Below, piece after piece: positions 8,488 through 16,141 of a DNA stretch of 32,699 nt. The stretch's first letter is position 1. Every line of letters begins with the position of its first letter. This DNA comes from a virus, in the IMG/VR virus record IMGVR_UViG_3300029955_000092, positions 1 through 32,699 of that record. One strand, 5' to 3'. A model generated the notes under the pieces. That model worked only from the letters and a program-made list of their open reading frames with translations. It searched no databases and was not told the DNA's origin. A program made the translations under genes and the position numbers.

Positions 8488-9085
8488 TATTCTTCTCTGT
8501 CAAGATTCGTGTTGTAGTTATCTACCATGATTATTTCGATCATATCGTACACATCTTCAACACTGTAAATCGTATCTAATTGTTCCAGCGTCGCCATTTT
8601 ATGCGAAAGTACCATCCCGAGCGTACGGGGGACATTCAGATAATCAATACGGCGCTGATCAGGTATGCCGCCGAATCTTACAGCGTGTTTCCGGCGGCTG
8701 GCAAAAAATTTACGTGCAACAGAAGAATCTCTTTACGTAGCAACAACCGGGTTTGCACTTCTTCGATGTCATCTTCAATCAGATTGCGAAGCACCGCCGG
8801 TTTACCCGGGTCTGGCACGGCCTGCACGCACTGGAACATCTCATCCATCAGCGGTTCCGCATCATAGTAATTCATACCCGCTAAAGCTTTGAACCCGACG
8901 GCAGCGATCCCTGCCATACCTGATTGCATGACATCTTCCGGTATATCGACGCCACTTTTAGCCAAAGCCAGAAAAACTTTCATCGCCCAACGTTCAGCTT
9001 GTGAAGCAGGCAATTCTTTCAGCTGAAATACTTTGCCTTTATCCCGTCCTTCCGCCGCGATCGTAATGGTTGCGGTTTTACGCAT
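8487..9085 (-). CDS. Tail assembly chaperone, long form made by -1 ribosomal frameshift
   Basis: Reading from the ATG at 9085, ribosomes that slip back one base at 8708-8702 bypass the stop at 8680 and read 71 more residues (A-S-R-R-K-H-A-V-R-F, then GGIPDQRRIDYLNVPRTLGM and further), ending at a TAA at 8489-8487; total 199 residues. The downstream frame is open through the whole gap, codes for a conserved-looking acidic helical segment, and has no credible start of its own (its first ATG has no Shine-Dalgarno site). Long tail phages make such short and long pairs (lambda G/GT, P2 E/E+E'), in which the extension binds the tape measure while tail tube subunits gather. Position between tube and tape measure fits exactly. 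Stated from sequence logic; no expression evidence. Confidence 0.82.
8678..9085 (-). CDS. Tail assembly chaperone, short (zero-frame) form
   Basis: 135 residues. An upstream GTG/ATG-type start 10 codons earlier overlaps the tube gene and would begin MANNLRSTC; instead the ATG at 9085, overlapping the tube stop as TAATG, has AGGAG about ten bases upstream. The product starts MRKTATITIAAEGRDKGKVF, then LKELPASQAERWAMKVFLAL, with a helical centre rich in Met/Ala and an acidic region near EAEPLMDEMF-type sequence. This is the standard pattern of the short chaperone that coats the tape measure protein in tail assembly. It is the major product; a minority of ribosomes should make the 199-residue form. 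It is not expected in the mature virion. Confidence 0.85.
   Translation of the reverse strand: MRKTATITIAAEGRDKGKVFQLKELPASQAERWAMKVFLALAKSGVDIPEDVMQSGMAGIAAVGFKALAGMNYYDAEPLMDEMFQCVQAVPDPGKPAVLRNLIEDDIEEVQTRLLLRKEILLLHVNFLPAAGNTL
8702..8711 (-). other. Slippery site for -1 programmed frameshift
   Basis: On the minus strand the ten bases read AAATTTTTTG with zero-frame codons AAT-TTT-TTG. Two overlapping X-XXY-YYZ heptamers fit: T_TTT_TTG (8708-8702) and A_AAT_TTT (8711-8705). T_TTT_TTG is, from memory, the heptamer used in the P2 E/E' genes. The zero-frame stop comes 22 bases downstream (8680-8678), and the -1 frame stays open to 8487. Confidence 0.82.
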
Positions 9086-9513
9086 TATGCAGGTGCTCCT
9101 AAGATTGTTTGCCATTTGATCTGAAACCGGCGCGGTGCCAGCACTTTCTTACCCGCAGCTAAAGGCGTGTAATTAGCCAGAACTCCATTCGTTAACGCGT
9201 ATGCCCGTGAGATGCCAGGCTGATATATCGTACCGAATGCCTGATAAATTTCACGTTGCGCTTCCTGCGATGCGTACCACGCCTCGAAAAAGACATTCGA
9301 CACACTATCCGGTTGCAGGGTGACGTGCATAATTTTAATCTGCGGCACCCAGCCAGTCGACATAATTCCGTCAACGCCGATCAGGGCTTCGACAGGATCT
9401 ACCGCGTCAACCTCATAGGCGTCATCTTGTGCGAAGCCTATCATTTGTTGCGGGGTGTTAAACAAACTTGTTACGCCCAGATAAAGGGTACTGTTTGCTG
9501 AAGTAATGCTCAT
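9085..9513 (-). CDS. Tail tube protein (DUF3277-like)
   Basis: 142 residues. Key segments are DDAYEVDAVDPVEALIGVDGIMSTGWVPQI and MHVTLQPDSVSNVFFEAWY followed by the C-terminal beta region with RRFQIKW. The G-x-D-G-x-M/V-S-x-G-W block followed by V-T-L-Q-x-D-S is typical of DUF3277 phage structural proteins, which pair with DUF3383 sheaths. They stack as rings to form the inner tube. The gene lies 15 bases after the sheath and overlaps the chaperone start, the order expected for contractile tails. The identification is by motif and context. Confidence 0.85.
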   Translation of the reverse strand: MSITSANSTLYLGVTSLFNTPQQMIGFAQDDAYEVDAVDPVEALIGVDGIMSTGWVPQIKIMHVTLQPDSVSNVFFEAWYASQEAQREIYQAFGTIYQPGISRAYALTNGVLANYTPLAAGKKVLAPRRFQIKWQTILGAPA

Positions 9514-9528
9514 GGTGAATATCCTTTA

Positions 9529-11466
9529 TTATTGAGCTTCGACTGAGGCTAAATTCATGCTTTGTACTGATCCGCCATCCATGTACCAAAAAGTCATCGG
9601 CGGAGAACCGCGGGCCCCCCGCACCTGCGCAGTGGCAGGCAAAATCTGCAAATAATACCCTTGTGAAAACAAAATCGCATCGATCGGCGTGCCTGCCGCC
9701 GTATTGACTTCGGCAATCTGCAAAGCAGATAACTGAACGCCTGGCTGAAATACGCCGAAGTTACCCGCTTGCGTAATCACTGTGCTTAACGCTGCGCGAA
9801 TTAAAGCGTAACCTTGCGAGTTGTAAGGAATAGCTTTCACGCTGGTCAGCAGTGTCATTAACACTAGCTGGAACGCTGAATTCATCCATATCTGATTAAC
9901 GTAGCTATCCGCCCACTGGAACTGACCTGAAATCTGGCCTGGATTAAAAAACTGGAAACCCTGATTGGCTGTCGCGTAAGAGCCGTAAAAATTGTATCCG
10001 TTAGCGATCAGATTAGAAGATACAGTCTGTGACGAGACAGTTGACGTAAATCCGGACTGCGATTTAAACGCCAGTGTCGAACGTCCGTTTAACTGCGTGA
10101 AATCGATCGATGCAATAGAACCTGAAGTAAAAGCTGCCAGTCCGGTGTTATTTGGGTCGTAAACGCAAATAGTTCCCGAAGTTGAGTTATTTTTAAGAAT
10201 ATAGCCGAGACTGTTTGTTGCTGCGTTCGATTGCGTCGGAGTGATATCGAGATCCCACGCAACATAAGCGAATTCGCTATTTTGCAAGCCGTCCCAGTTA
10301 GCGAACGCCTGTTTATTCACGTTGCCGTAACCATTATCAGGATCGAACAGGGTAAAGAAAGTTGCCCAGTTAGTTGTCTGCGCGACGATGCCCGCCATGA
10401 AGGCTGCAGGTGTTCCAGGTACCGCGCCTTGCGACAATGCGGCCCCGGTCGCCGAAGTCATCGACAAAGCAGTAGCCAGTGTGCCGGTACAGTAACCAAT
10501 CGTACCTGCTGCACCGGGGGCGCCGCCGGTTAAAACGAAGTTACCGGAAACGCTATCATAAGTACAGGTGAGCGGACCTGAACTGATTGTGGTCGCAGAT
10601 ACTGTTTGCGCGCCGCCTGACGTAATATATGTACCTGCTGCACCTGTACCGGTGCCCAGAGCTGTAATGGTTGTACCGGCTGCAGTAGTACCTCCTGATA
10701 TGACTGATCCGACATACAGAGTACCTGACGACATCGCTGCAACAGTCATCAACCCGTATGATTGCGTAATCGTGGTTGATGTTGTTGTCTGATTAAGGCT
10801 GACAGTATAAGTGCCAATACCTCCCGTCGTGCCAGTAAGTTGTGCCGTAATCGCTGTACCTGTCGTAACGCCTGTGCCAGACAGTACGCCGCCGACAACT
10901 AAAGCGCCTGAACCGACAGCAGTCACTGTCAGGGTATAGCCGGTGATTGAGCCTGTTACGCTGGTTGTCGTGCCTGTAGCGATAGTTGTCGCGGCGCTGG
11001 TAACACCGTCGTACGCGCCGAATGCTGTGGTAATGATCGTCGCAGCGTTTGCGGGGCTGGTAGCCGCAGATAAAGTGATCGCCCCCGACGTTTTCTGTAC
11101 GCCTTCTACAGTGACGATTAACGTGCCGCTAAGAACCTGTAACGCTGTCAGTGATAAAGCCGCTGTTGCACCGCCGCGGATATATGCGGGTACGGCGTTT
11201 TGGTTGTATTGCGCAAACAATAATGCGCCAGGCTTAATGTTCGAACCTTGAAAACCCGCGAAATATATAAGAGCGTTAGCGTAGTGTACTGAAGCTAATC
11301 CGTAATATGCACCGACAGCGGGTGCTGAAGGAAATGAAGGAACTGTTCCGATTGGTGTGCGAGTGCCGTTATCCAGACATAGCCCGGATAAATCTAAGCC
11401 AGAACCGCCGGCCGATAAAACACTGGGGTTGACCTGGACAATGGCCGATGCTGGTATTGTACTCAT
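9529..11466 (-). CDS. Tail sheath protein (DUF3383-like) carrying two inserted repeat modules
   Basis: 645 residues. The N-terminus has [22 protein letters not shown] then [26 protein letters not shown], the usual start of DUF3383 sheath proteins. After about residue 320 the core resumes with [38 protein letters not shown] and a C-terminal domain with [21 protein letters not shown] and [15 protein letters not shown]. Sheath proteins of this family are usually nearer 480-520 residues. The extra length is a Thr/Ser/Gly-rich stretch at about 160-300 holding two copies of the module (169-234 and 238-295), probably on the sheath's outer surface. Start is an ATG with GGAG eight bases upstream. Confidence 0.9.
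   Translation of the reverse strand: MSTIPASAIVQVNPSVLSAGGSGLDLSGLCLDNGTRTPIGTVPSFPSAPAVGAYYGLASVHYANALIYFAGFQGSNIKPGALLFAQYNQNAVPAYIRGGATAALSLTALQVLSGTLIVTVEGVQKTSGAITLSAATSPANAATIITTAFGAYDGVTSAATTIATGTTTSVTGSITGYTLTVTAVGSGALVVGGVLSGTGVTTGTAITAQLTGTTGGIGTYTVSLNQTTTSTTITQSYGLMTVAAMSSGTLYVGSVISGGTTAAGTTITALGTGTGAAGTYITSGGAQTVSATTISSGPLTCTYDSVSGNFVLTGGAPGAAGTIGYCTGTLATALSMTSATGAALSQGAVPGTPAAFMAGIVAQTTNWATFFTLFDPDNGYGNVNKQAFANWDGLQNSEFAYVAWDLDITPTQSNAATNSLGYILKNNSTSGTICVYDPNNTGLAAFTSGSIASIDFTQLNGRSTLAFKSQSGFTSTVSSQTVSSNLIANGYNFYGSYATANQGFQFFNPGQISGQFQWADSYVNQIWMNSAFQLVLMTLLTSVKAIPYNSQGYALIRAALSTVITQAGNFGVFQPGVQLSALQIAEVNTAAGTPIDAILFSQGYYLQILPATAQVRGARGSPPMTFWYMDGGSVQSMNLASVEAQ
10582..10962 (-). 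repeat. Two tandem protein-level repeat modules inside the tail sheath
   Basis: Copy 1 (10765-10962) encodes residues 169-234: [16 protein letters not shown] and later [13 protein letters not shown]. Copy 2 (10582-10755) encodes residues 238-295: [12 protein letters not shown], then [11 protein letters not shown]. They align with each other and with the J and cement copies as short strands spaced by S-G-T and G-T-G turns. Confidence 0.75.
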
Positions 11467-11512
11467 GCGTTACTCCATATAAAAGCTGCTAAAAGCAAGC
11501 TGTGAAATTAAA

Positions 11513-12058
11513 TTAAGGGTGATACACCGCTTCTACAGAAACCAGTTCAACGTCCAGTGCTGCAGCGAATTGTTGGGTGATTGTGACAACAGCGTTTACC
11601 TGCATATGAAAGTCCACAGTCCAGCGCGTTTCAATCTGCTGTTCTGCATTTAAAAAAGGTGCCTGAACCGGAGTGCTGCACCATAGCGGTGTAATATCGA
11701 ATCCAGATGTGGCGAACTGATCACACCCCCAGCCTGACCAGAACAATGTTGTCAGTATCTGTAAATTATCGGCCGCCAGCGGACCGTGAATATCTAACTG
11801 AACTGACACGTCAGTAGGCGCGTTATCTGTTTGCACTGAGGCTGTACTTGGGTACCCGTCGCTAAATTCAGTCCAGTTAAATCCTAAACGTTGTCGTAAC
11901 GATGGTGTCATCGTGACAAAATTAGTGTTTGCTGGTTCTGCCACGCGGTTTGTCTGCGCTTTTACGACAGGCGTCCCGGAGGGTAGTACGTAAGTTAAAA
12001 AATTGCCGAGAGTCTGAAACAGATCGGCTTCAGTAATGCTAATCGTCGCCGTCACCAC
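11513..12058 (-). CDS. Phage neck terminator / tail completion protein (LIC_12616-like)
   Basis: 181 residues from a GTG start at 12058, with GGGAG seven bases upstream. Segments VVKAQTNRVAEPANTNFVTMTP, RQRLGFNW, TDVSVQLDIHGPLAADNLQIL and LFWSGWGCDQF followed by a C-terminal beta stretch match the neck-terminator family, encoded just before sheath genes in many myoviruses. These proteins cap the tail tube and meet the head connector. No membrane segment or enzyme motif is present. The family is recalled from pattern and position rather than from a database search. Confidence 0.7.
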   Translation of the reverse strand: MVTATISITEADLFQTLGNFLTYVLPSGTPVVKAQTNRVAEPANTNFVTMTPSLRQRLGFNWTEFSDGYPSTASVQTDNAPTDVSVQLDIHGPLAADNLQILTTLFWSGWGCDQFATSGFDITPLWCSTPVQAPFLNAEQQIETRWTVDFHMQVNAVVTITQQFAAALDVELVSVEAVYHP

Positions 12059-12061
12059 TAT

Positions 12062-12445
12062 TTAACTCCCGTTTTGCAAAACGCACGCTACTTTTGTCCA
12101 TCCGTCCGTCGAATACCAGTTTTCAAGTGGCATAATAACCAGCCAGACAGTGCCATCCGGCAGCGTAACTAAATCGCCGCCTTTACTGGCTGGTCGTGAT
12201 ACGCCTTGCCAGTTACCGCTAACATACATCACGCATTTTTCGCCGACTAAATTCAGTCCGCTAACTTGCTGTAAATCTTTCCACTGAATCGGTTGCTTTT
12301 GCACCTGAACATTTACTGCCGGCAAATATCCTGGTGTCTGCGTAAAATCGATGCCAATTGTAGGTGTTGTGGACTGCTGATAAGAAGCGGTAAGCCACGG
12401 GTTAATTGCGGCTATAACTGGCGCTACGATATTGTGCAAGTTCAT
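12062..12445 (-). CDS. Conserved head-tail joining region protein
   Basis: 127 residues, ATG at 12445, overlapping the end of the gp10-like gene by four bases. It is a small alpha/beta protein with NIVAPVIAAINPW at the start, PAVNVQVQKQPIQWKDLQQV in the middle and the tail LVTLPDGTVWLVIMPLENW, TDGWTKVACVLQ. The P-D-G-T-x-W-L-V and D-G-W-T-K-V segments recur in unnamed phage proteins located between DUF4054/gp10-like and neck terminator genes. A head-tail connector or tail completion role is inferred from position only. Confidence 0.6.
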   Translation of the reverse strand: MNLHNIVAPVIAAINPWLTASYQQSTTPTIGIDFTQTPGYLPAVNVQVQKQPIQWKDLQQVSGLNLVGEKCVMYVSGNWQGVSRPASKGGDLVTLPDGTVWLVIMPLENWYSTDGWTKVACVLQNGS

Positions 12446-12999
12446 TCCGGGTCTACCTCGTAATCCACGCTATTCAGCATGTGCCCTGAATCTATCAGTG
12501 GTTTTTCTGATACCCCATTTGTGCTTTCGCCTGCCGCAACCCTGGCACGCGCTTCATTTACTGTCGCGTACGATATCGGGTTTCCGTTATCGCCTAACGT
12601 TGGGTCTGCAGCGCGCATGGCGCGCAGCATAATTGTTGTGCGCGATAAGGGCGGTGCGACCAGATCGATAATCGATGTCTGCAATTCGGCTTTTATTTCC
12701 TGCCCCATCTGATCTAATGACTGTTTAGCATTGTAATTAGTAGCCAATAACTTTTTCGCTATATCCTGCCCCCAATGGTTTTTTTCATTCGCAATCATCG
12801 TGCGGAAAAAAGGTCGGGGAGGGATGCCCGAACCTGGATCGCCGAACTCCTGTATCGCCGCAATGTAAGCAACAGGCTTATTTTCGTAGGTTGCTGATTC
12901 CAAAAACCCTACGTGGACTTTTTGGGCTGCCTTTAAATTCGTCGCTAACTCTGCTAATCTCGCGTTCAGTGTTCCTGAACTTTTAAATGACGCGCTCAT
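12442..12999 (-). CDS. HK97 gp10-like / tail completion family protein
   Basis: 185 residues. The centre VHVGFLESATYENKPVAYIAAIQEFGDP, then GIPPRPFFRTMI, is the signature of gp10-like and tail completion proteins (x-V-G-x-x-x-x-A-x-Y, A-x-x-x-E-F-G, I-P-x-R-P-F-F). A helix with AKKLLATNYNAKQSLDQMGQEI follows, and the end has PLIDSGHMLNSVDYEV, the standard L-x-D-T/S-G-x-M/L-x-x-S-V motif. Such proteins sit at the head-tail interface. It overlaps the DUF4054-like gene by four bases and its own stop overlaps the next gene, so the group is translated together. Confidence 0.78.
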   Translation of the reverse strand: MSASFKSSGTLNARLAELATNLKAAQKVHVGFLESATYENKPVAYIAAIQEFGDPGSGIPPRPFFRTMIANEKNHWGQDIAKKLLATNYNAKQSLDQMGQEIKAELQTSIIDLVAPPLSRTTIMLRAMRAADPTLGDNGNPISYATVNEARARVAAGESTNGVSEKPLIDSGHMLNSVDYEVDPE

Positions 13000-13418
13000 G
13001 ATGGCCAGAAATTACGTGGGCGGGTTACAACGTACAATGCGTTGCGATATTGATTCGACATCGCCCAGTAGCTAGAGCCCGGCTGCGTTTGCTGCCACCA
13101 CTGCGCTGTACCTTCCTGATATTTATTCTCAAGCTGTACGGTAACAGTTCCTTCAGTCGCACTATTAATGCGGCCTACGATGCCTGTAGCAGGTTGCGCC
13201 GCAGTACCTGAATTTAATGTGGCTATGTGCGCCGTTATTAAATTTAAAAATGTCTCGCGTTGCCCGCCAATACTGTCATCTGTAACCAGACTGCATCCGG
13301 TGTTATCACAATATTGACAGGCTTCATTAAAATAAAGTTGCGCCAGCGTTTCTGGTACGTTCGCCGCAAGAGCCGGAAAACGAAGTGCCCATGTGGAGTA
13401 GTTAAATACGACTGACAT
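12996..13418 (-). CDS. DUF4054-like head-tail adaptor
   Basis: 140 residues. Start FNYSTWALRFPALAANVPETLAQLYFNEACQYCDNTG is the common DUF4054 pattern (F-x-x-x-F-P-x-F/L, then a helix, then F-x-x-A and D-N). A middle helix has QRETFLNLITAHIATLN, and the C-terminus has KYQEGTAQWWQQTQPGSSYWAMSNQYRN in outline, ending R-P-R-N-F-W-P. These are head-tail connector subunits that bind below the portal. The gene follows a 122-residue gene with a 15-base gap. The call is from motif recognition. Confidence 0.78.
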   Translation of the reverse strand: MSVVFNYSTWALRFPALAANVPETLAQLYFNEACQYCDNTGCSLVTDDSIGGQRETFLNLITAHIATLNSGTAAQPATGIVGRINSATEGTVTVQLENKYQEGTAQWWQQTQPGSSYWAMSNQYRNALYVVTRPRNFWPS

Positions 13419-13433
13419 TATTACGCCTTTAAA

Positions 13434-13802
13434 TTAATCTGCCACGGTGAATTTTTTTAAGTCTTTACCAGGCTTATCAGGATCTAAAGGTTCAAACCCG
13501 TTCTTTTCCGCTTTCATCTCAGTTGCTCTGGCTTCGGCATCGTTTGTTTTATTCATTGAAAAAATAAAACCATTCACAACCGCCGGGTGTTCTGCATTCA
13601 GCCGCATCCACTCGTCAAAAAATTCTTTCGGTACGTTTTCAGTAATACCAAAACCTCCTATAACGCGCGATGCGTTTGTACCGCGTAAAGTAACGCGGCG
13701 AAGAGGTTTGCCAGGTGTCAGAAAATCCATGTGGATCCCGTTAGGAATCTTGCATCCAACACTGACTGTATTGCCGGATGATAGCTTGGGGAGTTCGGCC
13801 AT
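13434..13802 (-). CDS. Conserved hypothetical head-region protein
   Basis: 122 residues, ATG at 13802 with GGAGA seven bases upstream. Features are an N-terminal SVGCKIPNGIHM, PLRRVTLRGTNASRVIGGFGITENVPKEFFDEWMR in outline, and a C-terminus rich in Lys, Asp and Glu. The V-x-C-K-x-P-N-G-I/L-x-L/M block recurs in unnamed genes directly after capsid genes in phages of this type. No function is known to me. It is the first gene after the capsid terminator, so its expression should depend on readthrough of that terminator or on an unseen promoter. Confidence 0.65.
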   Translation of the reverse strand: MAELPKLSSGNTVSVGCKIPNGIHMDFLTPGKPLRRVTLRGTNASRVIGGFGITENVPKEFFDEWMRLNAEHPAVVNGFIFSMNKTNDAEARATEMKAEKNGFEPLDPDKPGKDLKKFTVAD

Positions 13803-13820
13803 TTTAAATCTCCATAAAAT

Positions 13821-13848
13821 AAAAAGGCATTCATAAGAATGCCTTTTT
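13821..13848 (-). terminator. Intrinsic terminator after the capsid gene
   Basis: A perfect 12-base-pair inverted repeat: AAAAAGGCATTC (13821-13832), loop ATAA, GAATGCCTTTTT (13837-13848). Both arms end in A/T runs, so the RNA has a U-run on either strand. On the minus strand it starts 30 bases after the capsid stop and 19 bases before the next gene. Confidence 0.88.
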
Positions 13849-13877
13849 CGTCTTGCGATTAAACTACAAAATACTAC

Positions 13878-14933
13878 TTATACGCCTACCATCGAGCTGA
13901 TTGCAAAAGGTTGGAAAATAATAGCGCCCCAACTTCCCTGCGACTTTTTCTGTTCGAAACTAGACATTTTAACGACCATCTTGTGTGCCCTCATTTTTTC
14001 AGTGAATGCACAGAAGCCGGTTTTTTGCCCGTCAAGTTCATCAACAATCAACTGAACCATATTTCCTGCTGACGTATTTAAATACTGCTGTGCAGTTTCA
14101 ATACGCAGTTTAGGGAAGTTCTTTTTCAGTAAATCTTCAACGTTGACGTTGTACTGATTAGTGGTGGTTAAAGCAACACTGGACGCTGGTGACATTGCTA
14201 AAGTCATCGGCGAATCCATTTCAACCAGGCCACCGGATTGCGATACAACTAAACTGAATAGCGACTGAATATCTGTGTAGATTTCATTCGCTGTCGCTGT
14301 TACTGCACCGTTGGTAATCCACGGCCCTGACGTTCCTGAGTTGTATGCTTTCACACCTGGCGCAAGTGAAGGAAGTAAATCAGGAGAATTTAACAACCCG
14401 TAATTTTGCAAACCTTGCACGCCGTAAAAATAAGTATTGTTCTGGTATTTATCCAACACGATTGCAGAAGCAATATTTAAACGCGCCGCCCAGTCGATTT
14501 TAGCTAAAGCCGCCATTTCCAGTTGTTTTTCACCCCATTGCGTAATCGTCTGATAATGGTACGATTGACGTTGCGGGAAGGTGGCGTTTGCTGTGACGGT
14601 ACCGTTTTCAGAGTAGTCGCCGTAGCTCGATACTTCACCGCCGTTTTCAATGGTCGGGAACATCGCTGTAGCCATAGTCCAGTCGCCTTTTTTCGCTTCG
14701 CCCAAAATAGCGGCGGCGCGGTTCGGGGTGACTAAAACACGGACCAGGTTAGGGTCAAGGTAGTTAGCCAGGAAGGAGGGGATACCGGAGTTGCTGACGG
14801 TAACCAACGCGGGCTGTGCATCCAACGCCATACGTTCTGCAGCACCTTCTGGCAAATAGTCAAACAATTCGCCAGCGGGTCCCACAATACCGTACCGCGA
14901 TTCGAGCATCGCTAATTCTAAATTTCGTTTCAT
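13878..14933 (-). CDS. Major capsid protein (DUF2184-like)
   Basis: 351 residues. Recognisable blocks are IPSFLANYLDPNLVRVLVTP near 51-70, AAILGEAKKGDWTMATAMFP, GEVSSYGDYSENG then NATFPQRQSYHYQTITQWGEKQLEMAAL in outline, GVQGLQNYGLLNSPDL and PMTLAMSPASSVAL. These are the features of DUF2184 capsid proteins, which adopt an HK97-like fold. The FPQR-Q-S/Y-H-Y motif and the internal G-L-x-N-Y-G-L-L-N are diagnostic. A strong terminator follows, and the cement gene and protease/scaffold precede it, as expected. ATG start has no clear Shine-Dalgarno match beyond GGAAATAAC. No cleavage site for a pro-sequence could be decided. Confidence 0.88.
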   Translation of the reverse strand: MKRNLELAMLESRYGIVGPAGELFDYLPEGAAERMALDAQPALVTVSNSGIPSFLANYLDPNLVRVLVTPNRAAAILGEAKKGDWTMATAMFPTIENGGEVSSYGDYSENGTVTANATFPQRQSYHYQTITQWGEKQLEMAALAKIDWAARLNIASAIVLDKYQNNTYFYGVQGLQNYGLLNSPDLLPSLAPGVKAYNSGTSGPWITNGAVTATANEIYTDIQSLFSLVVSQSGGLVEMDSPMTLAMSPASSVALTTTNQYNVNVEDLLKKNFPKLRIETAQQYLNTSAGNMVQLIVDELDGQKTGFCAFTEKMRAHKMVVKMSSFEQKKSQGSWGAIIFQPFAISSMVGV

Positions 14934-14959
14934 GTTATTTCCTTTTTTAAATTAGCAGA

Positions 14960-16129
14960 TTAGCCGATAGCCCATGAACTCATCTTAATGAGTTCACCGA
15001 CCGCGCCGGGGGACATCGCAAACCACTTAGTTTCAGTGGCGCCCAAGACTGTCACAGTACCGCTTGTTGATGCGGTAGATGTATTAGTCAGATAACTGCC
15101 AACGCCGCCTGTAGCACCAGAAACCTGTGCTGTGACCTGCGTATTTGCGGCGATAGTGCCGCCAGTAATCGTGTCATTAATACTGATCGCGCCGGAACCA
15201 ACAGCAGAAACAACCAAAGTACCGCCTGATGCTGAAATGGTTGTTGATGTGGTGGTTTGGCTGATACTGACAGCATAAGTACCCAGACCGCCTGAACCTG
15301 AAATAAAGGCAGTGATGGTTGTTCCTGCCGATACGCCCGTTCCTGATAATGTCTGCCCGACAGCAAACGTACCTGACAATGCAGAGCCGGCGGTAAACAT
15401 GCCGCCTGATGCAGTAATCGTGGTACTAGGTACTGTCTGACTAATATTTACCTGGAAGGTAGCGCCAGCAGAACCGCCAGCGGTACCTGTCAACTGCGCA
15501 ACGATCGTTGTACCTGCAGCTACACCGGTGCCAGTCAGAGTCTGACCTGCAACAAAACCGCCGCTGGATAACGCACCCATAGTGAGTGTGGTACCTGCAA
15601 TAGTGCTGGTTGTTGCTGTATTAACCGCAATGGTTGATGTCGCAGCGCTATTGGCTACCAAAGAAGCAGTTACTGATGCTGCTGTTGGCGGAGAGCCTGT
15701 AGCCGCAAAACTAATCTGGCCTGTAGCGTTATTCGCGTAGGCTTTCATGTTTGCCGTTACGGCGGTAGTTCCGTTATTAGTTACCCAGAAGTCGCCAGCC
15801 TGATGCACTGTGACAGGGTATCCTGGAGGTACCAGCTGGGTGTTATATCCAAGGAACTTAGTAATCAGAGCTTGCTGTTCGCGGTGGATAAAACCGAGAG
15901 GTGTACCAGCTCCGGTATTGTTAACCTGCGACCACGGATCGACTTCGCCTGAAACGTTGTCGTAACCTTGCGGCGATCCCCAGCAGAAGTACCCTACCGT
16001 AACGCCGTTAGGTCCTGCTACAGGATCACCAGGCCCGTTCAACACCGACGCGCGGGGGTTGGCCGAGCAAAAATCGCCCGCCACGCCTGGTGCGGGCATA
16101 ATATTTACTTGCTGTTGAAATTGTGACAT
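14960..16129 (-). CDS. Capsid cement/decoration protein (Gp24/DUF2190-like) with three inserted repeat modules
   Basis: 389 residues. The N-terminal 145 residues ([74 protein letters not shown] in outline) match phage structural cement proteins that sit on the capsid. The C-terminal 25 residues ([21 protein letters not shown]) complete the same core. Between them, residues about 175-362 are three tandem copies of the Thr/Ser/Gly module. Usual family length is near 150-200, so the modules roughly double the protein and should be displayed on the outer head surface. Start is the ATG at 16129 with AGGAGA upstream. Confidence 0.82.
   Translation of the reverse strand: MSQFQQQVNIMPAPGVAGDFCSANPRASVLNGPGDPVAGPNGVTVGYFCWGSPQGYDNVSGEVDPWSQVNNTGAGTPLGFIHREQQALITKFLGYNTQLVPPGYPVTVHQAGDFWVTNNGTTAVTANMKAYANNATGQISFAATGSPPTAASVTASLVANSAATSTIAVNTATTSTIAGTTLTMGALSSGGFVAGQTLTGTGVAAGTTIVAQLTGTAGGSAGATFQVNISQTVPSTTITASGGMFTAGSALSGTFAVGQTLSGTGVSAGTTITAFISGSGGLGTYAVSISQTTTSTTISASGGTLVVSAVGSGAISINDTITGGTIAANTQVTAQVSGATGGVGSYLTNTSTASTSGTVTVLGATETKWFAMSPGAVGELIKMSSWAIG
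15044..15607 (-). repeat. Three tandem protein-level repeat modules in the cement protein
   Basis: Copies encode residues 175-239 (15413-15607), 240-300 (15230-15412) and 301-362 (15044-15229). The second and third have the shared order S-G-T/A, V-G-Q/N-D, G-T-G/G-G-T, A-G-T/A-N-T, T-I-T/V-T-A, G-x-G-x-x-G-x-Y, S-I-S-Q-T or equivalent. Each is about 60 residues, and they follow one another without a linker. Confidence 0.78.
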
Positions 16130-16141
16130 AACTTTCTCCTA

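Noticed and set aside
9086-9115. Extended start of the chaperone gene at 9115
   Set aside because: It lies wholly within the tube gene, whereas the ATG at 9085 overlaps the tube stop and has AGGAG at suitable spacing.
11467-11512. Possible terminator between neck and sheath genes
   Set aside because: Stem of at most four pairs with mismatches and no U-run on the minus strand.
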